Assembly: GCA_029339505.1 (NCBI GenBank)
Contig: JAQISU010000167.1
Coordinates: forward strand, 1,395,001-1,459,000
Direction of reading: 5' to 3'
DNA length: 64,000 bases
Source: Unio delphinus
Taxonomy: Eukaryota > Mollusca > Bivalvia > Unionida > Unionidae
This document shows positions 1-9,316 of the stretch, piece after piece (positions within the stretch are counted from its first letter, which is position 1; every line of letters starts with the position of its first letter). The translations under genes and the position numbers were made by a program. The notes beneath the pieces were generated by a model. That model saw only the letters and a program-made list of their open reading frames with translations. It was not told the DNA's origin and did no database searches.

Positions 1-83
1 CCCTTTATATATTCACGGATCGGACATGAATATATAGGGGTTAAGGTCTTTAAAAGGTAGTCATTTGACTTTTTGCAGACAAC
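1..83 (+). promoter_or_regulatory. Putative leader/promoter of PolB
   Basis: Short AT-rich stretch before the first ATG. A TTTAAAAGG motif at about 49-57 lies roughly 30 bases upstream of the ATG, a spacing similar to the clearer TATA boxes further along this element. No terminal repeat can be confirmed because the window begins here. Confidence 0.3.
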
Positions 84-2749
84 ATGAAAAGACCGCATCA
101 TGTTGTCGAGAAAGGAGAAGACAGTAAGAGACAGAAACGTAATGTATCGCCTAGCACAGTAGCTGAAGTCTTGGCTCATATTCATGCCAGTGATTTTGAA
201 GATGACATGAGTGAGCCCGAATCCACACCCAGGCAATCGACGTCCAAGCAAAGTGTACCACCCTTAGTAAACCCTGAAAATTACTATCACATTCGAGAGA
301 CGGAAAAGCGTTCCTCTCGAAAATTTAGAACAACGGCTTACACATATGCCGTAATGTTTAAAGATTTTAAGTCCAATGTACCTTTGGAGAATACAGAAGG
401 GTTCTTTACCGAGGTGTGGGATTCTGTGTTAACTGCACTGAAACAGCAATGTCAAGCCAAAGAAGACGATCGCTTGAGACTTTCTATTCATCACGATAAT
501 TTGAAGTCTCCCGTTTGGATCGAGTTTACTAGCCCATCACAATTATCACCTTCCAAAGTCATCGACAAAATTTAACATGTGCAACAATCCAACGACAAGT
601 TTCATATCACCGACGGAAAAGCCACACTGTTCATGACTCACGTGTCTCTTCCCCAGGGGACAGGACGCAAAAAAGTATTATTGGTCGACAACCTTCGCAA
701 CAACAAACTAAGCCTGGTCCGTATTAACAATCCACTAGACCAGATGTGTTTAGCCCGTGCTGTCGTCGTGGGACGAACGTATGCCAATAAGAACGACACG
801 GCAGAATGGAAAAGAGCCTGGAAAACTATTCAACAATCGGACGGAGCCAAAAAAAGAAGCGAAGCAGAACTCCTGTTACAGCAAGCGTGGATATCCAAAG
901 ACACCCCTTGCGGTATTCCAGAAATGCAAAAATTGTAAGGTGCCTTGGCTCCACATTACACATTGAAAGTACACCCTCAAGAAGTGCGTGGTCCTCTTTT
1001 ATTTCGAGGCCACAATTTTAAAGAGGGAAAATACATTCACGTCTATCATCACGATGGTCATTTTGATACCATTACCAGTATCACTGGATTTCTGAGATAC
1101 AGTTACTACTGTGAAAAATGTGATTATGGTTATAACAATCGAGAACAACACAAGAATTGTGGATCGAAATGTGAGGGATGTTTGGCCTCTCAACCTTGTC
1201 TGGACAAAGGACAAGAAAGAGTGCATTGCCCTGTTTGTCAGCGCACTTTTGTCAGTCCTACCTGTTACCAACAACATTTGAAGATGCAAAGTTCACAGCA
1301 GAAAAGTACTTGTCAGCTTCTGAGATTGTGCCCTACTTGTGGACAAGGCTTACGTACCAATAGTGTTAAGTTACACGTTTGTCGAGGGAAGAAACGATGT
1401 CACATTTGTCACCAAATCGTGGACTTGGTGCACGAATGCTTCATTCAAAAATATCAACCCCAACCAGAAGATGCCCAGAAGAAATTGAATTTTACTTTTT
1501 TTTTTTATTTCGAATGCATGCAAGAAACTGGTATTCACATTCCTAATTTCTGCATGGCTCACCGTGCGTGCGAGCAGTGTATACAAGAACCCATTTTTAG
1601 TCATTGCCCTCACTGCAGCAAGATTCCTGGAGGACGTGAAAAAATCTTTCGAGGGCCAAACACACAGCCAGGAAGAACGCGCCTTGACAGGAACGTGGGT
1701 GAGCGTGGAATTATTTAAAGCTCTGGACCTGGGATACCGACTGTTAGAAGTGTACGAAATTTACCACTTTTCGAAGACACAACAATACCGCAAGGGCGAC
1801 GAGACACAGAAAGGTATTTTTGCTGACTACGTGGATGCCTTTTTAAAACTAAAACAAGAAGCTAGTGGCTATCCTTCCTGGTGCCACACTCCCGAAGACC
1901 AAAAGATATTCAAAGAAAAATATCGGGAGTAGGAAGGCATCACTTTAGACCACATTGAGAAAAACGAAGGAAGGTGGTCGTTTGGCAAAGTGATGCTCAA
2001 TTGCTTGTGGGGTAAAATGGCACAACGACCGTCTTTACCCAAAACAGAGTATTTGTCCTAACCTTCCCGCTACTTCCAGATGATTCACGACCAAACCAAA
2101 GTCATGAAACACGTCGATGTCATTCGTGAGGACTTGATCTTAATCAATTACGAAGAAGAATTAGACTTTGTAGAAGCCGACAAATTTGGAAATGTCATCA
2201 TTGCGGCTTACGTGACAGCAAACGCTCGCTTAAAATTGTACGAAGTGTTAGAACTGTTAGGAGATCGTGTGTTGTATTTTGACACGGACAGTTGCATCTA
2301 CATTCATCGTCCGAACCAGTGTAACCCTGTCATCGAAGGAGACTGTTTTGGAGCCTGGACTGATGAATATCCCTACGACAAGATTCTATGTTTTGCAAAT
2401 GGCGGTCCTAAAAATTAAGGCTACGAATACCGAGACCCCCAAGGAGAAATGCATACCGAATGTAAAGTGAAAGGATTGACTCTCAATTATCGCACCAGTC
2501 GAGTGGTGAACTTTGACGTGCTACAAGAAGCCTTTTCAGTCGGGACAGGATGAAACGTTTAAAGTGTCTACCCACGAACCGCACAAGATTGTCCGTTTAC
2601 CCACACACCAAATCGTTAGCCGACCTTTGGAAAAAGTCTATCAAACCGTGTACCAAAAAAGAGTACGACTTCCCAATCACTTCACTCTACCGTACGGTCA
2701 CGTCGAAATTGGGCAGCATATAAAAAGGGACATTGTCCAAGACCAATAA
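84..2749 (+). pseudogene. polB: Protein-primed family-B DNA polymerase (Polinton PolB), broken and internally deleted
   Basis: Replicative DNA polymerase of the element. The N-terminal Polinton-specific region and cysteine-rich zinc-binding segment (CEKC, CPVC, CPTC, CHIC pairs) run from 84 to about 1500, followed by the exonuclease I region at about 1505-1525, where the expected first Asp is Tyr (FYFEC). Downstream the TGTW block (about 1690), palm motif B region (NCLWGK, about 2000) and motif C (FDTDS, about 2278) are recognisable, and the C-terminal LPYGH block ends near 2710. In-frame stops occur at 573, 936, 1930, 2059 and 2416. Frame changes occur near 1620 and 2530. The sequence jumps from exonuclease I to just before TGTW, so exonuclease II/III and palm motif A, roughly 300 residues in intact relatives, are missing. 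The gene cannot be active. Confidence 0.93.
2719..2726 (+). promoter_or_regulatory. TATA box upstream of BIR gene
   Basis: TATAAAAA followed by GGGA, 59 bases before the ATG of the BIR ORF and inside the 3' end of the PolB remnant. The same TATAAAAA core recurs before other genes of this element (4540, 5340, 6273). Confidence 0.5.
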
Positions 2750-2784
2750 TTCATTTGTCACTACAACGACCAATCGAAAAGAAG

Positions 2785-3300
2785 ATGAATCCATTTAAAC
2801 AGACATCATTCAAATTTGGGAATTCTCAAGTGGAGTGCGATGCTAAACCTTGCGATTGTAGTGATGCCAGAAGCTGTGACATTAATGATTCAGCAGGATA
2901 TCGTGGGAACGTTGCTATGACTCCTACCCCTATATCTACTCTGGAAAGTGATGATGTGCGTGTCAAACCTGAGGGATGCGAAAGCGATGCCACACGTTAT
3001 CGTGGACTCCTAGGAATTTCACCGTATCTACATCGAACTGAAGTGAAGATAGTCGAATATTCGTTCCCGACGAGTTTGTCAGAATATTGTCACTTTAAAA
3101 GTCGATTTCAAACCTTCAACGATAAATGGCCAAAATATCTGCCTGGACCAACTCCTGAAGAATTAGCCAGAGCCGGATTTTTCTACTTGGGCGAAGGGGA
3201 TAAAGTCAAGTGTTTCAGTTGTGGTGTGTCCATTTACGAGTGGGAACAGAAAGATTCCGCTTACCTGGAAACTGCTCGATGGTCTCCGAATTGTCAATAG
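2785..3300 (+). pseudogene. BIR-domain (inhibitor of apoptosis-like) cargo protein, truncated
   Basis: The C-terminal half is a BIR domain: the SRFQTF..WP opening, LARAGF.Y.G..D.VKCFSC core, the W and D of the W....D stretch, and ARWSPNC at the end. BIR domains bind zinc through Cx2C...H...C and block caspases or sit in signalling adaptors. Here both CFSC cysteines and the final Cys are present, but the zinc-ligand His expected in the EHARW motif is Thr (ETARW), and a TAG stops the frame two residues after the last Cys. Reading past it gives LPLVGPSD, which fits a normal BIR tail, so the stop looks secondary. The first 100 residues have no recognised domain. I use the ATG at 2785, just after the TATA box, although the frame is open from 2755. 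The gene was probably captured from a host. Confidence 0.82.
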
Positions 3301-3345
3301 CTACCTTTAGTAGGACCTAGTGATTGGAAGTGACACTACTGCTCC

Positions 3346-3683
3346 ATGTCGTTTAACAAACCGAGACCAGTATATAAGCCCTCTCTAAAACATAATATTC
3401 AAGGATTACTACACGAATTGCAGGAGAAGATCTACAAGGATGTTTGGCAGGGTCTTGCTAAAGAAAAATTTCAATGGGTGACTGTAGAACTTTTGTGTCA
3501 TGAAATTCACTAGATCAAGGGTATTTTTTGCACTGTTTCCAATTTAGTACGTTTACATCTGAAGATGTTTTGATCCTTCTTGACTGTTACCCTGAATGGC
3601 AGTGGGACGAAATTACACGTTATATTAATCGCTTTTGCTTTTGGAGGAGATTTTATTCTGTGCAGAATATACACTGATGGTCT
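3346..3683 (+). pseudogene. Unknown Polinton ORF, broken
   Basis: An ORF of 55 residues starts MSFNKPRPVY at 3346 and stops at TAG 3511-3513. A second coherent open segment in another frame follows at about 3545-3683 (rich in Trp and Tyr, containing LILLDCYPEW). I infer one gene with a stop and a frameshift, but the two pieces could be separate. The segment LQEKIYKDVWQG at about 3418-3455 recurs near 5888-5920 in another gene of the same element, with differences mostly at third codon positions. No family is recognised. Confidence 0.4.
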
Positions 3684-3718
3684 TCGACAAAAAAAAAGAA
3701 GTAAAAAAGATAACGACC

Positions 3719-4129
3719 ATGCCACAACCTTTATCACTTGTAATCAAACAGATTCCGTGGAAGGATATCAATGAGAAGATTCACACGGTGAAGGATTACG
3801 AATACTTATTACAAGAACTGTGCCCCATGAATTGGGGTCGACGTGTAGTGTGTGTTTTAGTGACTTGCTTTCTGGGATTTCGTTTACCTGTTGATTCCTT
3901 GTGGACACTTTACGATCAATACCTACAAAAAAGACACGAGAGACTCATTCTGTTAAAAGCCTTACGCTTTCATCTCGATACGTCTCGACCTCTACGGGAA
4001 AAAAAGATTCGTCAACTTTTACGTACGGAAGCAGTGTACGAAGATGTTTGTGTAGCTTGTGATTTACACCCTCATTGGACAGATGGACGTGACTGGAAAA
4101 GTTGGGATTTTGATGCTTGGACAAACTAA
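3719..4129 (+). CDS. Hypothetical Polinton protein, 136 aa
   Basis: Intact ORF starting MPQPLSLVIK at the ATG at 3719; the frame is open further upstream, but that ATG is in better context. It is rich in basic and aromatic residues and ends in a Trp-rich tail (WTDGRDWKSWDFDAW). One moderately hydrophobic stretch (RRVVCVLVTCFLGF) lies in the middle. It sits between an unknown ORF and a membrane-protein ORF, in the small-gene block before the ATPase. No family recognised. Confidence 0.5.
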   Translation: MPQPLSLVIKQIPWKDINEKIHTVKDYEYLLQELCPMNWGRRVVCVLVTCFLGFRLPVDSLWTLYDQYLQKRHERLILLKALRFHLDTSRPLREKKIRQLLRTEAVYEDVCVACDLHPHWTDGRDWKSWDFDAWTN

Positions 4130-4139
4130 GCATCCCATT

Positions 4140-4506
4140 ATGCCCAAGCGTTGTGTTTGTAAAATACATCGTCAAGTGAAAAAAGTCACTTTTAAACCTG
4201 TGTTTGTGCCAGTACCAGAAGAAGAAGAAGAAGAAAATCTGTCACCGAGGACAATCCCTCTGTTCAAGATAGAACTGTCATGGACATTCCCCCACAAAGA
4301 CCCTTCCGAGAAGACACCTATGTGACTGTACCCCATGTAGAGACTATAAGAACATTACACACTACCTCTAGGACACCTTCGTTACCCAAACAATGTTGTA
4401 CAGAGACTTGTTTATATGCCACTTTGATCGTTTCCATTTGTATTTTATCCCTGTATTTATCGATTTGGCTTTTATGTATATTTGTCTTTCGTGTTGTTCT
4501 CATTTA
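4140..4506 (+). pseudogene. Small single-pass membrane protein, frameshifted
   Basis: The start MPKRCVCKIHRQVKK is in one frame. After a (GAA)n run at about 4219-4236 the coherent frame changes and continues through VTVPHVETIR to a strongly hydrophobic C-terminal helix at about 4410-4503, ending in TAA just before 4507. The microsatellite-like GAA run is a natural place for an indel. The product would be a basic cytoplasmic head followed by an acidic linker and one transmembrane segment. Function unknown. Confidence 0.5.
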
Positions 4507-4539
4507 AACATGCATTGAAATAAACGTGTCTTGAAAAAA

Positions 4540-4547
4540 GTATAAAA
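4540..4547 (+). promoter_or_regulatory. TATA box of packaging ATPase gene
   Basis: TATAAAAA followed by CCT, 50 bases before the ATG at 4590 and after the stop of the previous gene. The element 800 bases downstream (5340) has the same TATAAAAACC sequence at the same spacing to its ATG. Confidence 0.6.
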
Positions 4548-4589
4548 ACCTCTTGTCTTGTCTGTTTTTGTGTCATACCCTACACGACT

Positions 4590-5317
4590 ATGGCTAACTC
4601 TACTATTTCTACTACTCCTTCCTCCTCCACATTCAAAGTCATTGACGAACACATAGATCATGCTAGTTGGGAAGCCTTGTATCTTCGTCATCCTTTTAAC
4701 ATGTTAATTGCTGGACCGAGCGGTTCAAGCAAAACCGAATTTGTCAAACGTTTGATCGAACATAAACATCATTTGATCGATCGTCCACCTCAACGCATCG
4801 TGTGGTTTTACAAAGAGTGGCAATCGGCATACCGTCTCTTGCAAGAAAGCCAAGGTGATTCCATTGTGTATGTGGAAAGTATTCCTAGTGAAGACGAGGG
4901 GATCGTGTCTGACCCTAGTCAAACTAATTGGGTCATTTTTGACGACATGTTAGGAGAAGACGAAGAAGAAATTAAACTGTGGTTTACGCGTAAAGGGCAT
5001 CATCGTAATGCCAGTGTCATTTACATTACACAAAATTTATTTCAACAAAGTAAAGACCATCGTACCATTAGTCTCAATGCTCATTACGTGGTCTTGTTTA
5101 AAAGTCCTCGAGATAAATCACAAAAGCAAGTCTTAGCCAAACAGTTAGGAACTCCTTGGCTGACTCATGCGATGATGCCACTCAAATGCCACACGCCTAT
5201 TTACTCGCGGATTTAAAACCCACTACACCCGATTATTTGCGATTTCGTACCGATTTGTTTCACGACTGGTGTCAAGACGGAGGACCTGTCGTGTGCACGT
5301 CCTCGTCGTCGACATAA
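4590..5317 (+). pseudogene. A32/FtsK-like genome-packaging ATPase, frameshifted near C-terminus
   Basis: Pumps the genome into the capsid in Polintons and related viruses. Walker A (GPSGSSKT, residues 42-49) and Walker B (VIFDDM, about 114-119) are intact, followed by the sensor-like YITQN and NAHYVVLF blocks. In the first frame the protein would stop at 5214-5216. A one-base frame change near 5170 leads instead to the conserved C-terminal YLLADLKPTTP block and a stop at 5315-5317. The N-terminal 195 residues are otherwise undamaged, making this one of the best preserved genes of the element. It has its own TATA box. Confidence 0.9.
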
Positions 5318-5339
5318 CCATATGAACTACTAAAAAATC

Positions 5340-5347
5340 TATAAAAA
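5340..5347 (+). promoter_or_regulatory. TATA box of 5385 gene
   Basis: TATAAAAA followed by CCTTGG, 45 bases before the ATG at 5385, identical in core to the box at 4540. Confidence 0.6.
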
Positions 5348-5384
5348 CCTTGGTCACTTTGACCTTGTCTCATACATTGTCAAC

Positions 5385-6277
5385 ATGACGTCCCTTCAGT
5401 CTCATCTTCCCATCAAATTGATTCGTGCCTTGTACGTTATCAGTCGCGAAAAAAATCCACAAATACGTGCTCACGTCTTAGAAGCCAGTCTCAAAGAAGT
5501 CTTACGATGGTTTACGGTGACAGCACGTCAAATACTGCAAGGCATCATTCACATTCCACATCAAACCAAACGCTTTTTTGACAGAAACAAAGTATCCTTG
5601 ACGCAACTGGCCGATCCTAGCATCGACACGCAAACCAAAAAGCAAATCATATTGAAACCTGGAGATAGTGGTTCTCTAGGAGGTGTCATCATTCGTTCCC
5701 TTTTAAAATGGGATTCCAATACTCCCAAAGTTCACCCCAAGAAAAAAAAGCCAAACGAACCCCTAAGAAAAAGAACAATGGTGCCAAGACTAAAACACAG
5801 AAAAAGAAAAGTCCACAGAAAAAAGCGGTCACCCGCAAAAAAGACACTTCGGCCAGGATGCAACCTTATCTTCGTCAACCACGACCTGCAAGAGAAGATC
5901 TACAAGGACGTTTGGCAGGGACCGCGTTGCCAGTAGCCTCAGGTGCTTCCACTTCTCCGTTGCTGGTGATGCCAGCCAAATCCAATTTGACACACGTTCA
6001 TCCTAATTTGATGAAACATTGGAAATCTGCCTCTCCCAAAACGTCTCCTTCACCGGTGACATCCTCGTCCACATTAGCAGCAGTAGCAGCTTCTCACAAA
6101 GTACCAGCCCCAAAAGTCAAAGTCCAAGAAAGATCTGGCATGTTAAAGAGTTTACTGGATTTGTCCAAACAAGAACTGTCTCGATTGAGTCCGTTACGAA
6201 CCCCTTCACGACGTGTGTTACCTGTCATGAAGTTGATACGACGCAAAGATAATCAGCGGCGTCGCATTCCAGTATAA
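5385..6277 (+). pseudogene. Basic/Pro-rich Polinton protein, frameshifted
   Basis: The first frame starts MTSLQSHLPIK and contains a helical N-terminal region and a ILKPGDSGSLGG block, which resembles the core-like small proteins of Polintons. Around 5740-5850 it becomes Lys/Arg-rich, and the coherent reading moves to another frame that runs through Ala/Pro/Ser-rich sequence to TAA at 6275-6277. Near 5880-5930 the first frame also carries a copy of the LQEKIYKDVWQG motif seen at 3418-3455, so the exact place of the frame change is uncertain. Likely a DNA-binding structural protein; this is an inference from composition. Confidence 0.45.
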
Positions 6278-6280
6278 AAA
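6273..6280 (+). promoter_or_regulatory. TATA-like box upstream of small basic ORF
   Basis: TATAAAAA overlapping the stop codon of the preceding gene, 61 bases before the ATG at 6341. Same core as the boxes at 2719, 4540 and 5340. Confidence 0.4.
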
Positions 6281-6340
6281 TATGACTTGAGAACAACAAC
6301 GGGAATTAGTATTTTCTGTACCACTGCTGAACACTCAAGG

Positions 6341-6549
6341 ATGCCTCCTCAAAAACGTACACACCACATCCCTCGTCGTTCTACTGTCCAAAATGGAAAA
6401 GGAAGAAGACAATCCCGTTATCCCACCAAAGGCTTAAAAAAAATCGACGTCATCCCCTCCAAAGACATAGTTTTTTAAAGAAAAAAAAGAGTCATCAAAA
6501 AGGAGGCAATTTTGGGAAACACATTGTTACCTTTTTGACGAAGCGGTAG
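6341..6549 (+). pseudogene. Small basic core-like protein, frameshifted
   Basis: Starts MPPQKRTHHIPRR at 6341. The first frame ends at 6476-6478 right after a T6 run and before an A8 run. Across these homopolymers another frame continues through a KGGNFGKHIVTF segment to TAG at 6547-6549. The length (about 69 residues) and extreme basicity resemble virion core peptides. No specific family is claimed. Confidence 0.4.
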
Positions 6550-6625
6550 TTCTCAAAAAAGTAGATGAAAGAGAGTGTGTACCAAGTAATTGACACCAGT
6601 GGTATTGTGAAACGAACAAGCAAAG

Positions 6626-7094
6626 ATGTCACCTCGCAATAAACATTCTTATTCACTCCACAAGGTAATGAAAAGGAAAGGACTACCTCCTCGTTTAGTC
6701 AAACACGGAGACGTGTTGTCCGTCCTGTCTAAAGCCTCTCCACTCATGTGAAAAAAAAATCATTAAAACGGCCTCCAAAGATGTCATCGATACCGTGTGC
6801 GAATGTCTTGAAAGGCACGATACCTTTGTCTCCACACCAGAAAAAATGCTTAGCCAAACATCGACACGTTCTTCGTCAAATGGTTCAAGAGAAAATAACC
6901 ATTCGTAAAAAGAAAAAGATGTTGGTGCAACGCGGAGGATTTTTTTCTTTCTTTTTCCTATCTTGGGAGGATTAGCGAAAGCCGGAATGGGTTTATTACC
7001 AGGTTTGGTACAAGGGCTGGCACGAGGGATCTCCCAAAGAAGATCCTTCCAGAAGATAAAAGGGATCCATGGAGTACCACGATCTCAGATGTAA
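6626..7094 (+). pseudogene. Conserved Polinton core-like protein with LSP..KK.L..HR block, multiply frameshifted
   Basis: Starts MSPRNKHSYS and runs through LSVLSKASPLM to a TGA at 6749-6751. Coherent segments then continue in other frames: IIKTASKDVIDTVCEC, then NVLKGTIPLSPHQKKCLAKH, then a basic KKKKMLVQRGGF run, then a hydrophobic Gly-rich tail with GGLAKAGMGLLPGLVQ. This order of helical domain, basic KKK and QRGG motif, then glycine-rich hydrophobic tail, is typical of a small structural protein found in many Polintons and adintovirus-like elements. At least three frame breaks are present. It ends 13 bases before the next start. Confidence 0.6.
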
Positions 7095-7107
7095 CCTTTG
7101 GAAGCCC

Positions 7108-7809
7108 ATGGAAGGACGAAAACTGACTTTAGTTCCTTACAAACGATGGATGGAATACCATCGTTGGCAAGAACAACGTACCCCCCACACACACACACAC
7201 CATTTACCACATAATCCTGATTTAACCGAGATGTTACAATTACAACACAAATTGCAATCCTTGATGCATCGCCACGATTTGTCCGAAACCGAAAAATCGC
7301 AAAAGTACGGTCAACTTTTGCAACGACTACAACTCTTTCGTCGAAAAGCTGTGGAACAAACAGCTCTACCCACTCTGTCCGATTTGAAGGCTCTAATGAA
7401 TAGTGCGTCACCCTCACCATCTACAGCGGCTAAGACAGACGTCACTCCACCATTACCCATGGATAAAGAACCCCATGATCTCTTTCAAACACCCACTGCC
7501 ACTCCCATTCCAAGTAAGATTGCCGCTTCCTTATTGATCCCTTCCCCAACTCCCCAACGAGAAGAACTCAAAACTTGGGTTAAAAAGATGATGGCCACTC
7601 CTCCTTCAACATAAGTGAAAAAGAAAGGAAGGAAACCAGAAGTGAAAAAAGAAAAGAAGACCGAAGAAGCTATCCCATTACCTCCGCCACCACCACCAGT
7701 ACCCTCGACATCGACTCCTGTTGCACATCGGACACGTAAAACCGTTTCCAAACAACCCCCATTTCGTCCCACCCAAAGCAATATCCTCGAAGAGTGGGTC
7801 ACTTATTAA
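7108..7809 (+). pseudogene. Conserved Polinton protein (MEGRKLTLVP type) with in-frame stop
   Basis: I choose the ATG at 7108 because the MEGRKLTLVPY start matches the family pattern, although the frame is open from 7069. The helical block LSETEKSQKYGQLLQRLQ is characteristic of a protein next to the integrase in many Polintons. A Pro/Thr-rich region follows. TAA at 7612-7614 interrupts the frame, but the same frame continues with a Lys-rich segment, a polyproline stretch and a sensible end at 7807-7809, seven bases before the integrase ATG. Role unknown, probably virion-associated. Confidence 0.6.
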
Positions 7810-7816
7810 CAAAACC

Positions 7817-8891
7817 ATGGATAATGTATTAGCCAGCATTTACTACGATCCAGCTCACCCTGCAGGTTACGGAGGTATTCAGAAATTGTATCGTGCTGCA
7901 AAAACTCGCCTGAAAAAGCTCCGTTTACCTGCAGTACAAAGATGGTTACAAGAACAAGCGACGTACACTTTACACAAACCCATTCAACGAAAATTTCACA
8001 GAAGTCGCACTCAAGTGGAAGGCATCGATCATCAATGGCAAGCCGATTTAGCCGATGTCTCTCATTTAGCCACCTACAATCGCGGCTACAAATATTTGTT
8101 TTGTGTCATCGACGTCTTTTCTAAATTTGCCTGGGTCGTACCATTGACATCCAACTCGAGCGGAGAGTTAGTACGAGCTTTGCAACTGGCGTTGAAACAA
8201 ACTGGTCGTCACCCTCTTCGATGGCAAACCGACAAAGGCACCGAATTTCTGAACCAAGCTTTCCAACAAGAATTAAAGAAACGTGACATTCATTTTTTCA
8301 CCACCGAAAATCCTGAAACCAAAGCCAGTATCGAGGAACGTTTTCAACGTACCTTGAAAGAACGCATGTGGAAATATTTTACGCATCAACACACTCTCAA
8401 ATATATCGACGTCTTACCGCACTTAGTCCAAGCCTACAACCAATCTTACCATAGAAGTATTGGACGTGCCCCACAAAATGTGACACCTAACAACGAAGTG
8501 ACTGTTTTTGAGCGTCTGTTTGGTACGTCCCGGACGATGGCTGTTCCCAAGAAAGGTGGAGAAGTGTTAACACCGGGAGATTTGGTACGCATTTGTAAAA
8601 CCAAACGCACTTTCGACAAAGGCTACTTACCCAACTGGACCACTGAATTATTTCGTGTTACTGGACGAGTGCGTGATCGTCATCCTGCCGTCTATAAATT
8701 GGAAGACATGAACGGAGAAGTATTAAAAGGAACGTTTTACTTGCCTGAGTTACAACGTGTCACCAAAACGAAGAACCCGTAAAGTAGGAAAACGTCGTGT
8801 CAAAGAAGTCAAAGTACGTTGGAAAGGATATTCTCCTAGTTTTGATTCTTGGACTGACGCTTCGCAAGTCATCGACTATAAAAAGAAGTGA
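7817..8891 (+). pseudogene. int: Retrovirus-type DDE integrase with chromo-like tail, one frameshift
   Basis: Catalyses insertion of the element. An N-terminal helical region (IYYDPAHPAGYGGIQKLY) is followed by the rve core, with catalytic D77 (WQADLADV), D139 (WQTDKGTEF) and E174 (SIEERF), a D-x34-E spacing. The core is intact. At about 8776 a one-base change diverts the frame to a stop at 8780-8782. In the shifted frame a chromo-like segment (VKVRWKGY.....DSWT) continues to TGA at 8889-8891. I take the ATG at 7817, which gives the family's usual N-terminus. Confidence 0.92.
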
Positions 8892-8896
8892 CCATC

Positions 8897-9316
8897 ATGC
8901 CCTTCAATACAGCTTCAGCGACCACAGTGACTACTCCTTCACCCAGTTCTTCTCTGCAAGATTTACAAAAGCAACCCTTGTGGGTGTGGTGTGGAGAACG
9001 TGTCCCTAAAACGCAAATCGTCTTTTTCTGTCAAATCTTTGTGGTGTATTGTGTCATCGGTGCAGCCATTGCTAATCTGAGTTTGCAACAAGGAGACAAA
9101 CAATTGTGGACTATTTTACTCAGCAGTTGCATCGGTTATCTTCTTCCCAATCCTTCCCTGAAATACTATTACAACGGGAACAACAGTAACACTATTGGGA
9201 GCCTTGCGTCCAACGTTAGTCATTATCCTGACAGTCACCCTTCCAATCACAATCCTCTTTTAGACACTCCTTTAACCTCGAGTGACTCCTCGGACAGAAG
9301 AACATTGGAATTATGA
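8897..9316 (+). CDS. Conserved Polinton membrane protein, 139 aa
   Basis: Intact ORF starting MPFNTASATT at 8897, five bases after the integrase stop. It has a Thr/Ser-rich N-terminus, then WVWCGERVPKTQ, a transmembrane helix (IVFFCQIFVVYCVIGAAIA), a short loop and a second hydrophobic helix ending LLSSCIGYLLPNPSLK. The WC..RVPK and GYLLPNPS blocks recur in many animal Polintons. Its stop shares an ATGA overlap with the start of the penton gene. Probably acts in the virion or host membrane; the role is unknown. Confidence 0.65.
   Translation: MPFNTASATTVTTPSPSSSLQDLQKQPLWVWCGERVPKTQIVFFCQIFVVYCVIGAAIANLSLQQGDKQLWTILLSSCIGYLLPNPSLKYYYNGNNSNTIGSLASNVSHYPDSHPSNHNPLLDTPLTSSDSSDRRTLEL

Noticed and set aside
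999..1289. Minus-strand frames inside PolB and other Polinton genes
   Set aside because: All lie opposite recognised + strand coding segments and have no motif of their own.
573..7614. In-frame TAA/TAG codons at places where Gln fits (573, 936, 1930, 2059, 7612), suggesting a ciliate-like genetic code
   Set aside because: The same element also has TGA stops inside genes (6749, 10378, 11164, 13041), several frameshifts and a large deletion in PolB, and genes that end normally on TAA. C-to-T decay at CAA/CAG codons explains the pattern.
7721..7816. Upstream extension of the integrase
   Set aside because: The frame is open from 7721, but this part overlaps the coherent end of the previous gene in another frame, and the family's usual N-terminus begins at the ATG at 7817.
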